Shown here: in pieces, positions 1 to 7,791 of the stretch
How the letters are laid out: every line of letters begins with the position of its first letter
How positions within the stretch are numbered: position 1 is the stretch's first letter
Assembly: GCA_003523465.1 (NCBI GenBank)
Contig: DQAA01000375.1
Span: forward strand, 955 to 10,163
Length of the DNA: 9,209 nucleotides
Reading direction: 5' to 3'
From: Pseudomonas sp.
Lineage (GTDB): Bacteria; Pseudomonadota; Gammaproteobacteria; Pseudomonadales; Pseudomonadaceae
Program-made: the position numbers and the translations under genes
The notes under the pieces: model-generated
Told to the model about the DNA's origin: nothing
Database searches by the model: none
Seen by the model: the letters and a program-made list of their open reading frames with translations, nothing else

Positions 1-67
1 GGAGCGGGTTCACCCGCGATGCGTCAGTGAATTCACCGGCCTCATCGCGGGTAAACCCGCTCCCACA
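1..67. repeat. REP palindrome pair (Pseudomonas repetitive extragenic element)
   Basis: Two inverted copies of a 21-base unit face each other. The left copy spans 1-21, and the right copy (43-63) is its reverse complement with one mismatch. The right unit continues on both sides (36-67) with CCGGCCTC before it and CCACA after it, which agrees with the P. putida REP consensus as I remember it. Each copy is itself an imperfect hairpin (ACCCGC / GCGGGT core). The element sits just downstream of the nadE stop codon, where REPs commonly lie and may stabilise mRNA 3' ends, limit read-through or be IS targets; that role is inference. The left copy may be cut by the window edge. Confidence 0.85.
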
Positions 68-83
68 TTGACCGTGTCGCTCT

Positions 84-911
84 TCAAGGCGCGAACGGCA
101 TCTCGCGCTTGTGCTGCGTCTTCTCATACGTCCGCTTGATGATCGCGAACGCTTCCTCGCTCACCGGTTCGCCGTGCAGGAAGGCGTCGATCTGCGCGTA
201 GGTCACGCCATGGGACGCTTCGTCCGGCTTGCCCGGCTCGAGGTCTTCCAGGTCTGCTGTCGGCACCTTCTCCACCAGTGACTCCGGCGCGCCAAAGCTG
301 CGTGCGATGGAGCGCACCTGGTTTTTCACCAGGCCACTCAGTGGCGCCAGGTCGCAGGAGCCATCACCGAACTTGGTAAAGAAGCCCATCACCGCCTCGG
401 CGGCATGGTCGGTGCCGATCACCAGGCCGCCACGGGCACCGGCGATGGTGTACTGGGCCACCATGCGCATCCGCGCCTTGGTGTTGCCGACGACGAAATC
501 CACCATGGCCGGCTTGCCGCCTTCCAGGGCCTTGACCTCGGTGGCCAGGGCGCGCACCGCCGGGGCGATGTTCACCGTGTGCAGTTCATCGGGCTTGATG
601 AAGTCGATGCAGGCCTGGGCGTCGTGCTCGTCGTGCTGCACGTGGTACGGCAGGCGCACGGCGATGAAACGGTAGGCCTGGTCGCCGGTCTGCTGGCGCA
701 GTTCATTGACCGCGCGCTGGGCGAGCAGGGCGGCGGTGAGCGAATCGACGCCGCCGCTGATCCCCAGGACCAGGACTTTCAGCCCGGCATTGTTCAGGCA
801 CTGCTGGATAAAGGCGACGCGCCGGGTGACTTCGGCGTCGAGTGCGGCGCGGTCGGCGAACGGTGGCTGGACCTTGAGCTGTTGCGCGATCTCTCGCTGG
901 ACGGCTTGCAT
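84..911 (-). CDS. nadE: NAD synthetase, ammonia-dependent (NadE)
   Basis: This 275-aa cytoplasmic enzyme amidates deamido-NAD to NAD using ammonia and ATP (EC 6.3.1.5), the last step shared by de novo and salvage NAD synthesis. The N-type ATP-pyrophosphatase loop GISGGVDS is at residues 50-57. Other family landmarks are GNTKARMRM (142-150), GTDHAAEA (166-173), KFGDG (180-184), PTADLEDL (217-224) and a C-terminal HKR (267-269). There is no N-terminal nitrilase (glutaminase) domain, and the length fits the short ammonia-using class. The start ATG at 911 is supported by a GAGGAG ribosome-binding site (918-923 on the complementary strand) that overlaps the end of pncB. Only 3 bp separate the pncB stop from this start, so the two are almost certainly co-transcribed and translationally coupled. 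The REP pair follows the stop codon. Confidence 0.97.
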   Translation of the reverse strand: MQAVQREIAQQLKVQPPFADRAALDAEVTRRVAFIQQCLNNAGLKVLVLGISGGVDSLTAALLAQRAVNELRQQTGDQAYRFIAVRLPYHVQHDEHDAQACIDFIKPDELHTVNIAPAVRALATEVKALEGGKPAMVDFVVGNTKARMRMVAQYTIAGARGGLVIGTDHAAEAVMGFFTKFGDGSCDLAPLSGLVKNQVRSIARSFGAPESLVEKVPTADLEDLEPGKPDEASHGVTYAQIDAFLHGEPVSEEAFAIIKRTYEKTQHKREMPFAP

Positions 912-914
912 GGG

Positions 915-2120
915 TTACTCCTCGCTGGGAACTTGGAAAACGTGACGCAGGTAAGAGACGAAATTGGCGTCGCGGCACTGGGTCTTGGCCGCCTCGTCGG
1001 AAATCTTCGCCACGGGCTGGCCGTTGCAGTCGGTCATCTTGAGCACGATGCTCATCGGCGCTACGCCCGGGATGTCGCAGGTCAGGTTGGTGCCGATGCC
1101 GAAGCTGACGTTTATCCGCCCACGCAGTGCGCGGAAGATTTCCAGGGAGCGGGTCAGGTTCAGGCCGTCGGAAAACACCAGGGTCTTGGTCATCGGGTCG
1201 ATCCCGAGCTTGCGGTAGTGGGCGATGGCCTTTTCCGCCCAGAGCACCGGGTCCCCGGAGTCGTGGCGCAGGCCGTCGAACAGCTTGGCGAAGTACAGAT
1301 CGAAATCACGCAGGAAGGCGTCCATGGTGATGCAGTCGGTCAGGGCGATGCCGAGCAGGCCGCGGTACTCGCGAACCCAGCAGTCGAGGGCGGCGATCTG
1401 GCTGTCGATCAGCCGCGGCCCGAGTTGCTGGTGGGCCATGATCCACTCATGGGCCATGGTGCCCAACGGCTTGATATCCAGTTTCCATGCCAGATGCACG
1501 TTGCTGGTACCGACGAAGCGTGCCGGGAAGTCGCTGTTCAGCACCTTCACCACTTCTTCCTGGACGCCGTAGGAAAAGCGCCGACGGGTACCGAAGTCGG
1601 CAACCTGCAGTTCCGCCAGCTCGTCGTCGCTGGCATTGGCTCGCAACCAGTCGAACTTGCGCAGCAGCTGTTCCCGGGCCTGGTCCAGGCGCATCTGTGG
1701 ATAACGGTTGCGGTTGCGGACTTCGCTGATGATCGCCAGCAGCGGTACTTCGAAGAGGATCACGTGCAGCCACGGGCCCTTGATGCGCAGGTAGAACTGG
1801 TCGTTCTCGATGCCCATCTTGAGGTAGCGCAGGTTGAAGCGGAAAAGGCCGAGGAAGCGCAGGAAATCAGGCTTCATGAAGCTGATCTGTTCAAGGAAGC
1901 CGAGTTGCTCGTCGCTGATGCTCAAGTCGCTGAGGTGCTCGATCTGGGCACGGATCTGCTCCAGATAGGGGCGCAGGTCTTCGCCATTGCGGCAGCGGAA
2001 CTCCCACTCGACATCGACGTTGGGGTAGTTGTGCAACACCGCCTGCATCATCGTCAGCTTGTAGAAATCGGTGTCCAGCAGGCTTTGCACGATGCGGTCA
2101 GCAAAGGCGCTTTCGCTCAT
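915..2120 (-). CDS. pncB: Nicotinate phosphoribosyltransferase (PncB)
   Basis: This 401-aa cytoplasmic enzyme of the Preiss-Handler salvage route joins nicotinate to PRPP, with ATP hydrolysis, to give nicotinate mononucleotide (EC 6.3.4.21). Visible family motifs are [14 protein letters not shown] near the N-terminus (14-27), DFGTRRR (175-181), FVGTSNV (202-208), GTMAHE (220-225, where His224 fits the phosphorylated catalytic histidine of the family), GLRHDSGD (283-290) and FGIGTNL (340-346). Length matches the proteobacterial family of about 400 aa. It is the first gene of a minus-strand pair with nadE 3 bp downstream, so the operon supplies both ends of the nicotinate-to-NAD route. The start ATG at 2120 has a GGAG about 8 bases upstream. 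I could not identify a convincing sigma-70 promoter in the divergent region. Confidence 0.97.
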   Translation of the reverse strand: MSESAFADRIVQSLLDTDFYKLTMMQAVLHNYPNVDVEWEFRCRNGEDLRPYLEQIRAQIEHLSDLSISDEQLGFLEQISFMKPDFLRFLGLFRFNLRYLKMGIENDQFYLRIKGPWLHVILFEVPLLAIISEVRNRNRYPQMRLDQAREQLLRKFDWLRANASDDELAELQVADFGTRRRFSYGVQEEVVKVLNSDFPARFVGTSNVHLAWKLDIKPLGTMAHEWIMAHQQLGPRLIDSQIAALDCWVREYRGLLGIALTDCITMDAFLRDFDLYFAKLFDGLRHDSGDPVLWAEKAIAHYRKLGIDPMTKTLVFSDGLNLTRSLEIFRALRGRINVSFGIGTNLTCDIPGVAPMSIVLKMTDCNGQPVAKISDEAAKTQCRDANFVSYLRHVFQVPSEE

Positions 2121-2206
2121 AGTTCGCTCCAGTTCCGGCAGGTGCCATCAAGGCTGTCCATTGTGCCAGTGTCATGCGCCGTGTGTGGCGCGGATTCGCG
2201 GCTGGT

Positions 2207-2224
2207 TCGGTAGCCGACTACCGA
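2207..2224. promoter_or_regulatory. 7-bp inverted repeat upstream of pncB
   Basis: TCGGTAG (2207-2213) and CTACCGA (2218-2224) are perfect inverted arms around a 4-base centre, 87 bp upstream of the pncB start codon. It could be an operator for an NAD-related repressor or a transcript hairpin near the pncB 5' end. No T-run follows on either strand, so it is not a terminator. I do not recognise the motif; the regulatory role is inference. Confidence 0.3.
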
Positions 2225-2280
2225 TAGCGGCGTTTTTCCCGGGGCGGTCTAGCCTCTTATGGTGCTTGCTGTAGCAGTCG

Positions 2281-2297
2281 CGCACCACGGATGTGCA
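2281..2297. promoter_or_regulatory. NtrC-like enhancer palindrome
   Basis: CGCACCACGGATGTGCA matches the classical NtrC enhancer TGCACCAAAATGGTGCA in arm sequence (GCAC and GTGCA) and in the 7-base spacing between GCAC and GTGC. The first base of the left arm and one base next to the right arm differ. It lies about 225 bp upstream of the transcription start predicted from the sigma-54 promoter, a normal distance for a DNA-looping activator. A second, weaker candidate with TGCA arms is at 2351-2367. The assignment to NtrC rather than another sigma-54 activator is inference. Confidence 0.5.
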
Positions 2298-2322
2298 GTT
2301 CCGTTACGCAGGCTGTTACAGG

Positions 2323-2425
2323 GCGGTTGCACGTAAACACGCACCGAGGTTGCAATGATGGCATGCATGGGTTGCGCCTTACTTTTCCGTAAGGTGGCTC
2401 TTTGTGTCTGGCAAGCGGTTGCACG
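2323..2425 (+). repeat. Four phased direct copies of GGTTGC
   Basis: GGTTGC occurs in the same orientation at 2325-2330, 2348-2353, 2370-2375 and 2417-2422. Start-to-start distances are 23, 22 and 47 bp, roughly two, two and four helical turns. The first and last copies are extended to an identical 11-mer, GCGGTTGCACG (2323-2333 and 2415-2425). The array lies between the NtrC-like site and the sigma-54 promoter, where a co-regulator of the liv operon would act. I do not recognise the motif as belonging to a named regulator. Confidence 0.4.
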
Positions 2426-2495
2426 ACCCGTAAAGAAAGCCCGAAACGCCATGCCGGAAAACCGTGGTGCGAGTTTTTTTCGAATAAAAAACCGA

Positions 2496-2511
2496 TGGCA
2501 CGGCCCTTGCT
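2496..2511 (+). promoter_or_regulatory. Sigma-54 (RpoN) promoter of the liv operon
   Basis: TGGCACGGCCCTTGCT agrees with the sigma-54 consensus TGGCACG-N4-TTGCW at every defined position. The invariant GG (2497-2498) and GC (2509-2510) are separated by exactly 10 bases, as the -24/-12 class requires. With GC at -12, transcription should start near 2521-2522, giving a 5' leader of about 73 nt before the binding-protein ATG at 2595. This class of promoter needs an ATP-dependent activator bound upstream, and an NtrC-like palindrome is present at 2281-2297. Expression is therefore expected to respond to nitrogen status; that last step is inference. Confidence 0.88.
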
Positions 2512-2594
2512 CTGAGCAAAAGGCTGAAACAAGTTGCTTAAGTCTGATTCGCTGAACAGTCGTGCCAATCAAAAAAACATCAGGAGCACCACAC

Positions 2595-3731
2595 ATGTCG
2601 CAGACGTTTTACAAGAAAGGCTTTCTTGCCCTTGCCGTAGCCACGGCGCTGGGCGTTTCTTCGTATGTCCAGGCCGATCTGAAGATTGGTGTCGCAGGTC
2701 CCATGACCGGCGCCAACGCAGCCTTCGGCGAGCAGTACATGAAAGGTGCCCAGGCCGCAGCCGACGCGATCAACGCCAAGGGCGGCGTCAACGGCGAGAA
2801 GATCGTCCTGGTCAAGGGCGATGACGCTTGCGAACCCAAGCAGGCCGTGGCCGTGGCCAACCGCCTGGTGGACCAGGACAAGGTCGCCGGCGTGGTCGGT
2901 CACTTCTGCTCCTCTTCGACCATCCCCGCCTCCGAGGTCTATGACGAAGCCGGCGTGATCGCCATCACCCCTGGCTCGACCAACCCGCAGGTCACCGAGC
3001 GCGGCCTGGGCGCGATGTTCCGCATGTGCGGCCGCGACGACCAGCAGGGCATCGTCGCCGGCGACTACATCGTCGATGTGCTCAAGGGCAAGAAGGTCGT
3101 GGTCCTGCACGACAAGGACACCTACGGCCAGGGCCTGGCGGACGCCACCAAGGCACAGCTGACCAAGCGCGGCGTGACGCCGGTGCTGTACGAAGGCCTG
3201 ACCCGCGGCGAGAAGGACTTCAGCGCCGTGGTCACCAAGATCCGCGCCGCCGGTGCCGACGTCGTCTACTTCGGTGGCCTGCACCCGGAAGCCGGTCCGC
3301 TGGTCCGCCAACTGCGTGAGCAGGGTCTGAAAGACGTGGCGTTCATGTCCGACGACGGCATCGTCACCGACGAACTGGTCGCCACCGCCGGCGGCGCGCA
3401 ATACACCAACGGCGTGTACATGACCTTCGGCGCCGACCCGCGCCTGCTGCCGGACAGCAAGGACGTCGTGGAGCAGTTCCGCAAGGGCGGCACCGAGCCG
3501 GAAGGCTACACCCTGTACGCCTACGCCTCGATCCAGGCCCTGGCCGCCGGCTTCGAAGGCGCCAAGTCGAACAAGGGCGAGGACGCCTCCAAGTGGCTCA
3601 AGGCCAACCCGGTTAAAACCGTGATGGGCGAGAAGAAGTGGGACAGCAAGGGCGACCTGACCGTGTCCGACTACGTGGTCTACCAGTGGGACGCCAACGG
3701 CAAATACCACCAGCTGGAAAAACAAAAATAA
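2595..3731 (+). CDS. livK: Branched-chain amino-acid ABC transporter, periplasmic binding protein (LivK/BraC-like)
   Basis: This 378-aa type I periplasmic binding protein captures branched-chain or related amino acids for the LivHMGF importer. A signal peptide is clear: a positive start (YKK), a hydrophobic stretch (9-23) and a VQA cleavage site before Asp28. The mature protein opens with LKIGVAGPMTG, as in the Leu/Ile/Val-binding family. Cys79 in GDDACEPKQ and Cys105 in GHFCSSST correspond to the conserved disulfide pair, and SSST (106-109) is the ligand-backbone loop. Further landmarks are LHDKDTYGQG (171-180) and VYFGGLHPEAGPL (224-236). The ATG at 2595 is preferred to the in-frame ATG at 2562 because AGGAG (2582-2586) lies 8 bases upstream and the signal peptide then starts normally. 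Specificity within the family cannot be read from sequence. An extra Cys145 is present. Confidence 0.93.
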   Translation: MSQTFYKKGFLALAVATALGVSSYVQADLKIGVAGPMTGANAAFGEQYMKGAQAAADAINAKGGVNGEKIVLVKGDDACEPKQAVAVANRLVDQDKVAGVVGHFCSSSTIPASEVYDEAGVIAITPGSTNPQVTERGLGAMFRMCGRDDQQGIVAGDYIVDVLKGKKVVVLHDKDTYGQGLADATKAQLTKRGVTPVLYEGLTRGEKDFSAVVTKIRAAGADVVYFGGLHPEAGPLVRQLREQGLKDVAFMSDDGIVTDELVATAGGAQYTNGVYMTFGADPRLLPDSKDVVEQFRKGGTEPEGYTLYAYASIQALAAGFEGAKSNKGEDASKWLKANPVKTVMGEKKWDSKGDLTVSDYVVYQWDANGKYHQLEKQK

Positions 3732-3893
3732 CAATGGCATCCGGTCCGGGCTGACAACGCCCGGGCCGTTGCCCGGTTCAGCGCCGTACCTGTCTTTTCT
3801 CGTAGATCTGCACAAACCTGCGCTGCGAGGGCTGCTAGTCCAGGGCTCGCCGTAGTCGGCGCTTGTGCAATCTCAAATACGTGAGATTGCGTT
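3732..3893 (+). other. Structured 162-nt intercistronic region, binding protein/livH
   Basis: The gap carries three hairpins in the operon transcript: CCGGGC-N7-GCCCGG (3746-3764), CGCCG-TAGT-CGGCG (3848-3861) and the 9-bp hairpin at 3867-3890. None is followed by a T-run. The first probably protects the upstream binding-protein mRNA from 3' exonucleases, giving more binding protein than permease, as is common for such operons. The only ATG in the gap (3735) opens a six-residue frame without a ribosome-binding site, so I do not call a leader peptide. Confidence 0.6.
3867..3890 (+). promoter_or_regulatory. Perfect stem-loop covering the livH ribosome-binding region
   Basis: GCAATCTCA (3867-3875) pairs perfectly with TGAGATTGC (3882-3890) around a 6-base loop AATACG. 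The stem ends 3 bases before the livH ATG at 3894. The only Shine-Dalgarno-like bases for livH (GTGAG, 3881-3885) lie at the loop edge and in the 3' arm, so the folded RNA should block initiation. The same 24 bases could also act as a DNA operator. Which of the two applies cannot be decided here. Confidence 0.55.
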
Positions 3894-4808
<915 letters not shown>

Positions 4809-4810
4809 AC

Positions 4811-6100
4811 ATGTCCTCTGCCAAAACAGCTTCTTCCGGTTTCGATATCAAACGCACCTTGCTGGACACCATTCTCGCCGGCTTCCTGGCCCTGATCGTC
4901 TTCGGTCCGGTGGTGGGCGTGGTGCTCGACGGCTACAGCTTCAACGCCGAACCGAGCCGCGTCGCCTGGCTGGTGGGCGGGGTGATGCTCGGTCGCCTGC
5001 TCATCAGCCTGTTCCTGCAGACCGACGCCGGCAAGCGCATGGCCCACGGCTTCGAAAGCGGCGGCTCGGGGGTGCATGTGCTGGCGCCGGACTACAAGTC
5101 GCGCCTGCGCTACATCATCCCGGCGCTGATCGTCATCGCCATCGTCTTCCCGATCTTCGCCAACAAGTACCTGCTGACCGTGGTCATCCTCGGCCTGATC
5201 TACGTGCTGCTGGGCCTCGGGTTGAACATCGTGGTCGGCCTGGCCGGCCTGCTCGACCTCGGCTACGTGGCCTTCTACGCCATCGGCGCCTACGGCCTGG
5301 CCCTGGGCTACCAGTACCTCGGCCTGGGCTTCTGGAGCGTGCTGCCGCTGGCGGCCATCGCTGCGGCGCTGGCGGGGTGCATATTGGGCTTCCCGGTGTT
5401 GCGCATGCACGGTGACTACCTGGCGATCGTGACCCTGGGCTTCGGGGAAATCATCCGGCTGGTGCTGAACAACTGGCTGTCCTTCACCGGCGGCCCGAAC
5501 GGCATGCCGGTACCGTCGCCCACCTTCCTCGGCCTGGAGTTCGGGCGCCGGGCGAAAGACGGCGGGGTACCGATCCATGAATTCTTCGGCATCGCATACA
5601 ACCCGAACCTCAAGTTCATCTTCATCTACATCGTCCTCTTCCTCGTCGTCCTGGCCGTGCTCTACATCAAGCACCGCCTGACCCGCATGCCAGTGGGTCG
5701 CGCCTGGGAGGCCTTGCGCGAAGACGAGATCGCCTGCCGGTCCATGGGCCTCAACCATGTGCTGGTCAAGCTCTCGGCCTTCACCCTCGGCGCGTCCACC
5801 GCAGGTCTGGCCGGCGTGTTCTTCGCCAGCTACCAGGGCTTCGTCAACCCGTCGTCGTTCACCTTCTTCGAGTCGGCGCTGATCCTCGCCATCGTGGTGC
5901 TGGGCGGCATGGGTTCGACGGTCGGCGTGGTGATCGCCGCGTTCGTCCTGACCGTGGCCCCGGAACTGTTGCGCAGCTTCTCCGAATACCGCGTGCTGCT
6001 GTTCGGCGTGCTGATGGTGCTGATGATGATCTGGCGACCGCGCGGGCTGATCCGCATCAGCCGCGCCGGTGTGGTCCCGCGTAAAGGAGTGGCGCCATGA
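4811..6100 (+). CDS. livM: Branched-chain amino-acid ABC transporter permease LivM
   Basis: This 429-aa inner-membrane permease partners with LivH. It belongs to the long LivM class: an N-terminal extension with two extra hydrophobic segments (20-40 and 50-69) and a hydrophilic linker (71-98) precedes the conserved core. Family motifs are LGLGLNIVVGLAGLLDLGY (134-152), LRMHGDYLAIVTLGFGEIIR (197-216), the EAA coupling loop GRAWEALREDEIACRSMGLN (296-315) and IWRPRGL (407-413). The ATG at 4811 is chosen because AAGGTG lies just upstream (4800-4805) and livH ends 2 bases before it; the open frame extends further upstream only as a shadow of livH. The stop codon overlaps the livG start as ATGA, so the two are translationally coupled. 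Confidence 0.95.
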   Translation: MSSAKTASSGFDIKRTLLDTILAGFLALIVFGPVVGVVLDGYSFNAEPSRVAWLVGGVMLGRLLISLFLQTDAGKRMAHGFESGGSGVHVLAPDYKSRLRYIIPALIVIAIVFPIFANKYLLTVVILGLIYVLLGLGLNIVVGLAGLLDLGYVAFYAIGAYGLALGYQYLGLGFWSVLPLAAIAAALAGCILGFPVLRMHGDYLAIVTLGFGEIIRLVLNNWLSFTGGPNGMPVPSPTFLGLEFGRRAKDGGVPIHEFFGIAYNPNLKFIFIYIVLFLVVLAVLYIKHRLTRMPVGRAWEALREDEIACRSMGLNHVLVKLSAFTLGASTAGLAGVFFASYQGFVNPSSFTFFESALILAIVVLGGMGSTVGVVIAAFVLTVAPELLRSFSEYRVLLFGVLMVLMMIWRPRGLIRISRAGVVPRKGVAP

Positions 6101-6972
6101 GCGACGACGTAATCCTCTCGGTCGATAACCTGATGATGCAGTTCGGCGGGATCAAGGCGCTGAGCGATGTCAGCCTCAAGGTCAAGCGCAACGAGATCTT
6201 CGCCCTGATCGGCCCCAACGGTGCGGGCAAGACCACCGTGTTCAACTGCCTGACCGGCTTCTACAAGGCCAGCGGCGGCAAGATCGAACTCAACGTGCGC
6301 GGCTCGCACACCAACGTGATCCAGTTGCTCGGCGAGCGTTTCCAGCTCGGCGACTTCGTCTCGCCCAGCCGCTTCCTGACCCGTGTGCGCTACAAGATGT
6401 TCGGCGGCACCCACCTGGTCAACCGCGCGGGCCTGGCCAGGACGTTCCAGAACATTCGTCTGTTCCGGGAAATGTCGGTGGTGGAAAACCTCCTGGTGGC
6501 CCAGCACATGTGGGTCAACCGCAACCTGCTGGCCGGCGTGCTCAACACCAAGGCCTACCGTAAGGCGGAAAGCGACGCCCTTGACCACGCGTTCTACTGG
6601 CTGGAAGTGGTGGACCTGGTGGACTGCGCCAACCGCCTCGCCGGCGAGCTTTCCTACGGCCAGCAGCGCCGCCTGGAAATCGCCCGGGCCATGTGCACGC
6701 GGCCGAAGATCATCTGCCTCGACGAACCCGCCGCCGGCCTCAACCCGCAGGAGACCGAAGCCCTGAGCGGGATGATCCGCGTGCTGCGTGACGAGCACGA
6801 CATCACCGTGGTGCTGATCGAACACGACATGGGCATGGTCATGAGCATTTCCGACCATATCGTCGTGCTCGACCACGGCAACGTGATCGCCGAAGGCAAG
6901 CCGCAGGACATCCGCAACAACCCGACCGTGATCGCCGCCTACCTGGGTGCTGACGAAGAGGAGCTGGTATGA
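6097..6972 (+). CDS. livG: Branched-chain amino-acid ABC transporter ATPase LivG
   Basis: This 291-aa nucleotide-binding subunit sits on the cytoplasmic face of the LivHM channel. All catalytic elements are present: Walker A GPNGAGKT (39-46), Q-loop Gln118 in ARTFQ, signature LSYGQQRR (185-192), Walker B IICLDEP with catalytic Glu210 (205-211), D-loop AAGLNP (212-217) and switch His243 in IEHD. The protein is longer than the roughly 255 aa of E. coli LivG. About 30 additional residues lie between Gly61 and the Q-loop (about 65-108), within the beta subdomain. The ribosome-binding site AAGGAG (6084-6089) is 7 bases before the ATG. The start overlaps the livM stop by 4 bases, and the end overlaps the livF start in the same way. 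Confidence 0.95.
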   Translation: MSDDVILSVDNLMMQFGGIKALSDVSLKVKRNEIFALIGPNGAGKTTVFNCLTGFYKASGGKIELNVRGSHTNVIQLLGERFQLGDFVSPSRFLTRVRYKMFGGTHLVNRAGLARTFQNIRLFREMSVVENLLVAQHMWVNRNLLAGVLNTKAYRKAESDALDHAFYWLEVVDLVDCANRLAGELSYGQQRRLEIARAMCTRPKIICLDEPAAGLNPQETEALSGMIRVLRDEHDITVVLIEHDMGMVMSISDHIVVLDHGNVIAEGKPQDIRNNPTVIAAYLGADEEELV

Positions 6973-7685
6973 GCGCACCCATTCTCGAACTGCAGGACCT
7001 GGACGTGTTCTACGGACCGATCCAGGCCCTGAAGAAAGTCTCGATGCACATCAACGAAGGCGAGACGGTCAGCCTGATCGGCTCCAACGGTGCCGGCAAG
7101 TCGACCCTGCTGATGTCGATCTTCGGCCAGCCGCGGGCGGCGGGCGGCAAGATCGTCTATCGCGGCACCGACATCACCCACAAGTCCTCGCACTACATCG
7201 CCTCCAACGGCATCGCCCAGTCGCCGGAAGGGCGGCGGGTGTTCCCCGACATGACCGTCGAGGAAAACCTGATGATGGGCACCATCCCCATCGGCGACAA
7301 ACATGCCGACGAAGACATGCAGCGCATGTACGAGCTGTTCCCGCGGCTCAAGGAGCGGCGCAACCAGCGGGCCATGACCATGTCCGGTGGTGAGCAGCAG
7401 ATGCTCGCCATTGCCCGCGCGCTGATGAGCCGGCCCAGGTTGCTGTTGCTGGACGAGCCTTCGCTGGGGCTGGCGCCGATCGTGGTCAAGCAGATCTTTT
7501 CCACCCTGCGCGAGCTGGCGAAGAGCGGCATGACCATCTTCCTCGTCGAGCAGAACGCCAACCACGCGCTGAAGCTGTCGGACCGGGCCTACGTGATGGT
7601 CAACGGGCAGATCCGCCTGAGCGGCACGGGGCAGGAATTGCTGGTCAACGAGGAGGTGCGCAACGCCTATCTTGGCGGGCACTGA
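6969..7685 (+). CDS. livF: Branched-chain amino-acid ABC transporter ATPase LivF
   Basis: This 238-aa second nucleotide-binding subunit forms a heterodimer with LivG. Motifs in order are Walker A GSNGAGKST (38-46), Q-loop Gln84 in the LivF hallmark AQSPEGRRVFP (83-93), signature MSGGEQQM (138-145), Walker B LLLLDEP with Glu163 (158-164) and D-loop SLGLAP (165-170). The switch position is Gln195 in LVEQN rather than histidine, which is normal for LivF-type proteins and not a defect. Length matches the family. GAGGAG (6958-6963) lies 5 bases before the ATG, and the start overlaps the livG stop as ATGA. It is the last gene of the operon; a terminator begins 8 bases after the stop codon. Confidence 0.96.
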   Translation: MSAPILELQDLDVFYGPIQALKKVSMHINEGETVSLIGSNGAGKSTLLMSIFGQPRAAGGKIVYRGTDITHKSSHYIASNGIAQSPEGRRVFPDMTVEENLMMGTIPIGDKHADEDMQRMYELFPRLKERRNQRAMTMSGGEQQMLAIARALMSRPRLLLLDEPSLGLAPIVVKQIFSTLRELAKSGMTIFLVEQNANHALKLSDRAYVMVNGQIRLSGTGQELLVNEEVRNAYLGGH

Positions 7686-7692
7686 GGGGTTC

Positions 7693-7717
7693 CGGGGTCG
7701 CCTCGCGGCCCCGTTTT
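7693..7717 (+). terminator. Rho-independent terminator of the liv operon
   Basis: CGGGGTCG (7693-7700) pairs with CGGCCCCG (7706-7713), eight pairs with one G-U, around a 5-base loop, followed directly by TTTT (7714-7717). The T-run is short, so termination may be partial. It separates livF from the small coiled-coil gene that starts at 7792. Confidence 0.75.
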
Positions 7718-7791
7718 CAAGCGCGGAACTTGTCCTGGAAAATGCGATCATGGCGATGTGCCATATCGGCACTTCACAAGGAATCCAGGTG

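Larger units (their letters stand above)
2121..2594. other. Divergent intergenic regulatory region, pncB/liv operon
   Basis: These 474 bases between the divergent pncB and binding-protein starts contain no convincing gene. The pncB-proximal part has two small dyads: GCGCC-N6-GGCGC (2176-2191) and TCGGTAG-CCGA-CTACCGA (2207-2224). The liv-proximal part holds an NtrC-like palindrome, four phased GGTTGC copies, a 6-bp hairpin CCTTAC-N6-GTAAGG (2377-2394), an A/T-rich stretch (2474-2490) and a sigma-54 promoter. Short reading frames here lack ribosome-binding sites and protein-like composition. The unusual length for a Pseudomonas intergenic gap and the density of dyads suggest a control region. 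Confidence 0.75.

Noticed and set aside
1696..1704. Exact TGTGGATAA inside pncB
   Set aside because: It falls in conserved PncB codons (Arg-Tyr-Pro-Gln) far from the cluster and is best taken as coincidence.
2121..2180. Sigma-54-like TGGCACAATGG on the minus strand upstream of pncB
   Set aside because: The invariant GC is not at the required 10-base distance from GG, so it fails the -24/-12 rule.
405..2213. 602-codon open frame on the plus strand antisense to nadE and pncB
   Set aside because: It is a by-product of GC-rich codon usage in the genuine minus-strand genes. The translation is low-complexity (many Val, Gln, His, Asp) with no domain, and it crosses two well-identified genes.
2562..2594. 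Upstream in-frame ATG for the binding protein
   Set aside because: It would put 11 residues ahead of a normal signal peptide and lacks a good ribosome-binding site; ATG 2595 has AGGAG at proper spacing.
3735..3755. Six-residue leader peptide (MASGPG) before livH
   Set aside because: There is no Shine-Dalgarno sequence, no branched-chain amino-acid codons and no attenuator T-run, so it does not resemble a leader-peptide attenuator.
2580..3815. 411-codon open frame on the minus strand antisense to the binding-protein gene
   Set aside because: It has the same composition artefact; the plus-strand frame encodes a clear periplasmic binding protein with signal peptide and ribosome-binding site.
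7672..7791. Upstream extension of the first coiled-coil gene
   Set aside because: This start lies inside livF and the extension runs through the liv terminator; ATG 7792 has its own ribosome-binding site and begins a signal peptide.
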